Shown: piece after piece, positions 5,910-5,955 of the stretch
Numbering within the stretch: the first letter of the stretch is position 1
How the letters are laid out: the number at the start of each line of letters is the position of its first letter
NCBI GenBank assembly: GCA_038327655.1
Contig: JBBQLG010000237.1
Span: forward strand, 1-5,955
DNA: 5,955 nt
Direction: 5' to 3'
Source: JBBQLG01 sp038327655
GTDB taxonomy: Bacteria > Bacteroidota > Bacteroidia > Cytophagales > Spirosomataceae
Notes under the pieces: generated by a model
The model's input: the letters and a program-made list of their open reading frames with translations, nothing else
The model's database searches: none
Told to the model about the DNA's origin: nothing
Made by a program: the position numbers and the translations under genes

Positions 5910-5955
5910 ATGAACAACGTTTTTGGGTATGCCCGTGTCTCTACGCTGGATCAGA
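5910..5955 (+). CDS. tnpR: Serine resolvase TnpR, N-terminal fragment (runs off the right edge)
   Basis: The ATG at 5910 reads MNNVFGYARVSTLDQ and leaves the window after 15 codons. This is the conserved start of the resolvase/invertase serine recombinases: a beta-strand, then YARVST, in which S11 is the nucleophile that attacks the DNA phosphate and R9 is the conserved active-site arginine. In a Tn3-family element it resolves the cointegrate formed by TnpA at the res site just upstream. The start codon lies five bases after the right arm of the perfect inverted repeat, so resolvase binding would overlap its own start region. Whether the protein is a short resolvase or a longer form cannot be seen. 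Confidence 0.88.
   Translation, partial: MNNVFGYARVSTLDQ

Larger units (their letters stand above)
2605..5955. mobile_element. Tn3-family transposon, partial (one end, tnpA, res, start of tnpR)
   Basis: From left to right are the terminal repeat, tnpA on the minus strand, a divergent intergenic region with inverted repeats and tnpR on the plus strand. Divergent tnpA and tnpR around a res site is the Tn3-type arrangement. Members transpose by replication and give 5-bp target duplications; here the left copy would be within ATCATTG at 2599-2605. The element continues past the right edge, so its full length, passenger genes and second repeat are unknown. Confidence 0.85.

Overview
The window looks like accessory DNA from a Bacteroidota bacterium, probably a Cytophagales member close to Spirosoma. 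This rests on the protein families (an AraC regulator with an N-terminal metal-binding domain, a DUF3347-type protein, a five-fold beta-flower-like protein, an HYC_CC_PP-like protein), one match to the Bacteroidota promoter pattern (TTG, 19 nt, TAnnTTTG), and the style of the Tn3-family transposase. The genus is an inference from memory of families; nothing in the sequence fixes it.

Left part (1-2604): a small metal-handling cluster, probably for copper. Reading leftward on the minus strand are an HYC_CC_PP-like Cys/His exported protein (1911-2360), a beta-flower-like exported protein (1121-1582), a DUF3347-type exported protein (552-1031) and an HMA/AraC regulator (from 531). Reading the other way is the first part of a Cys-rich four-helix-bundle copper-binding protein (from 2532). 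Both outer genes are broken by mobile DNA. The regulator is cut by an IS3-family element whose end lies near 139 and whose orfA start is at 74. The copper-binding protein is cut after about 24 codons by a Tn3-family transposon whose terminal repeat starts near 2605. The three genes between them look intact.

Right part (2605-5955): one end of a Tn3-family transposon. It holds the terminal inverted repeat, a tnpA of about 1037 codons on the minus strand with intact D, D, E catalytic positions but a one-base reading-frame break near 5545-5569, a 160-bp divergent intergenic region with two strong inverted repeats that is the likely res site and promoters, and the first 15 codons of a serine resolvase (tnpR) on the plus strand. 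The other transposon end and any passenger genes lie beyond the right edge.

Together the window shows a metal-resistance module decayed by two independent insertions: the regulator has lost its second DNA-binding helix-turn-helix and the copper-storage-like protein has lost most of its bundle. I see no CRISPR array, tRNA, rRNA or replication origin. The most unusual items are the paired insertions at the two ends of one metal module, the frame break in tnpA, and a nested inverted repeat upstream of the beta-flower gene.
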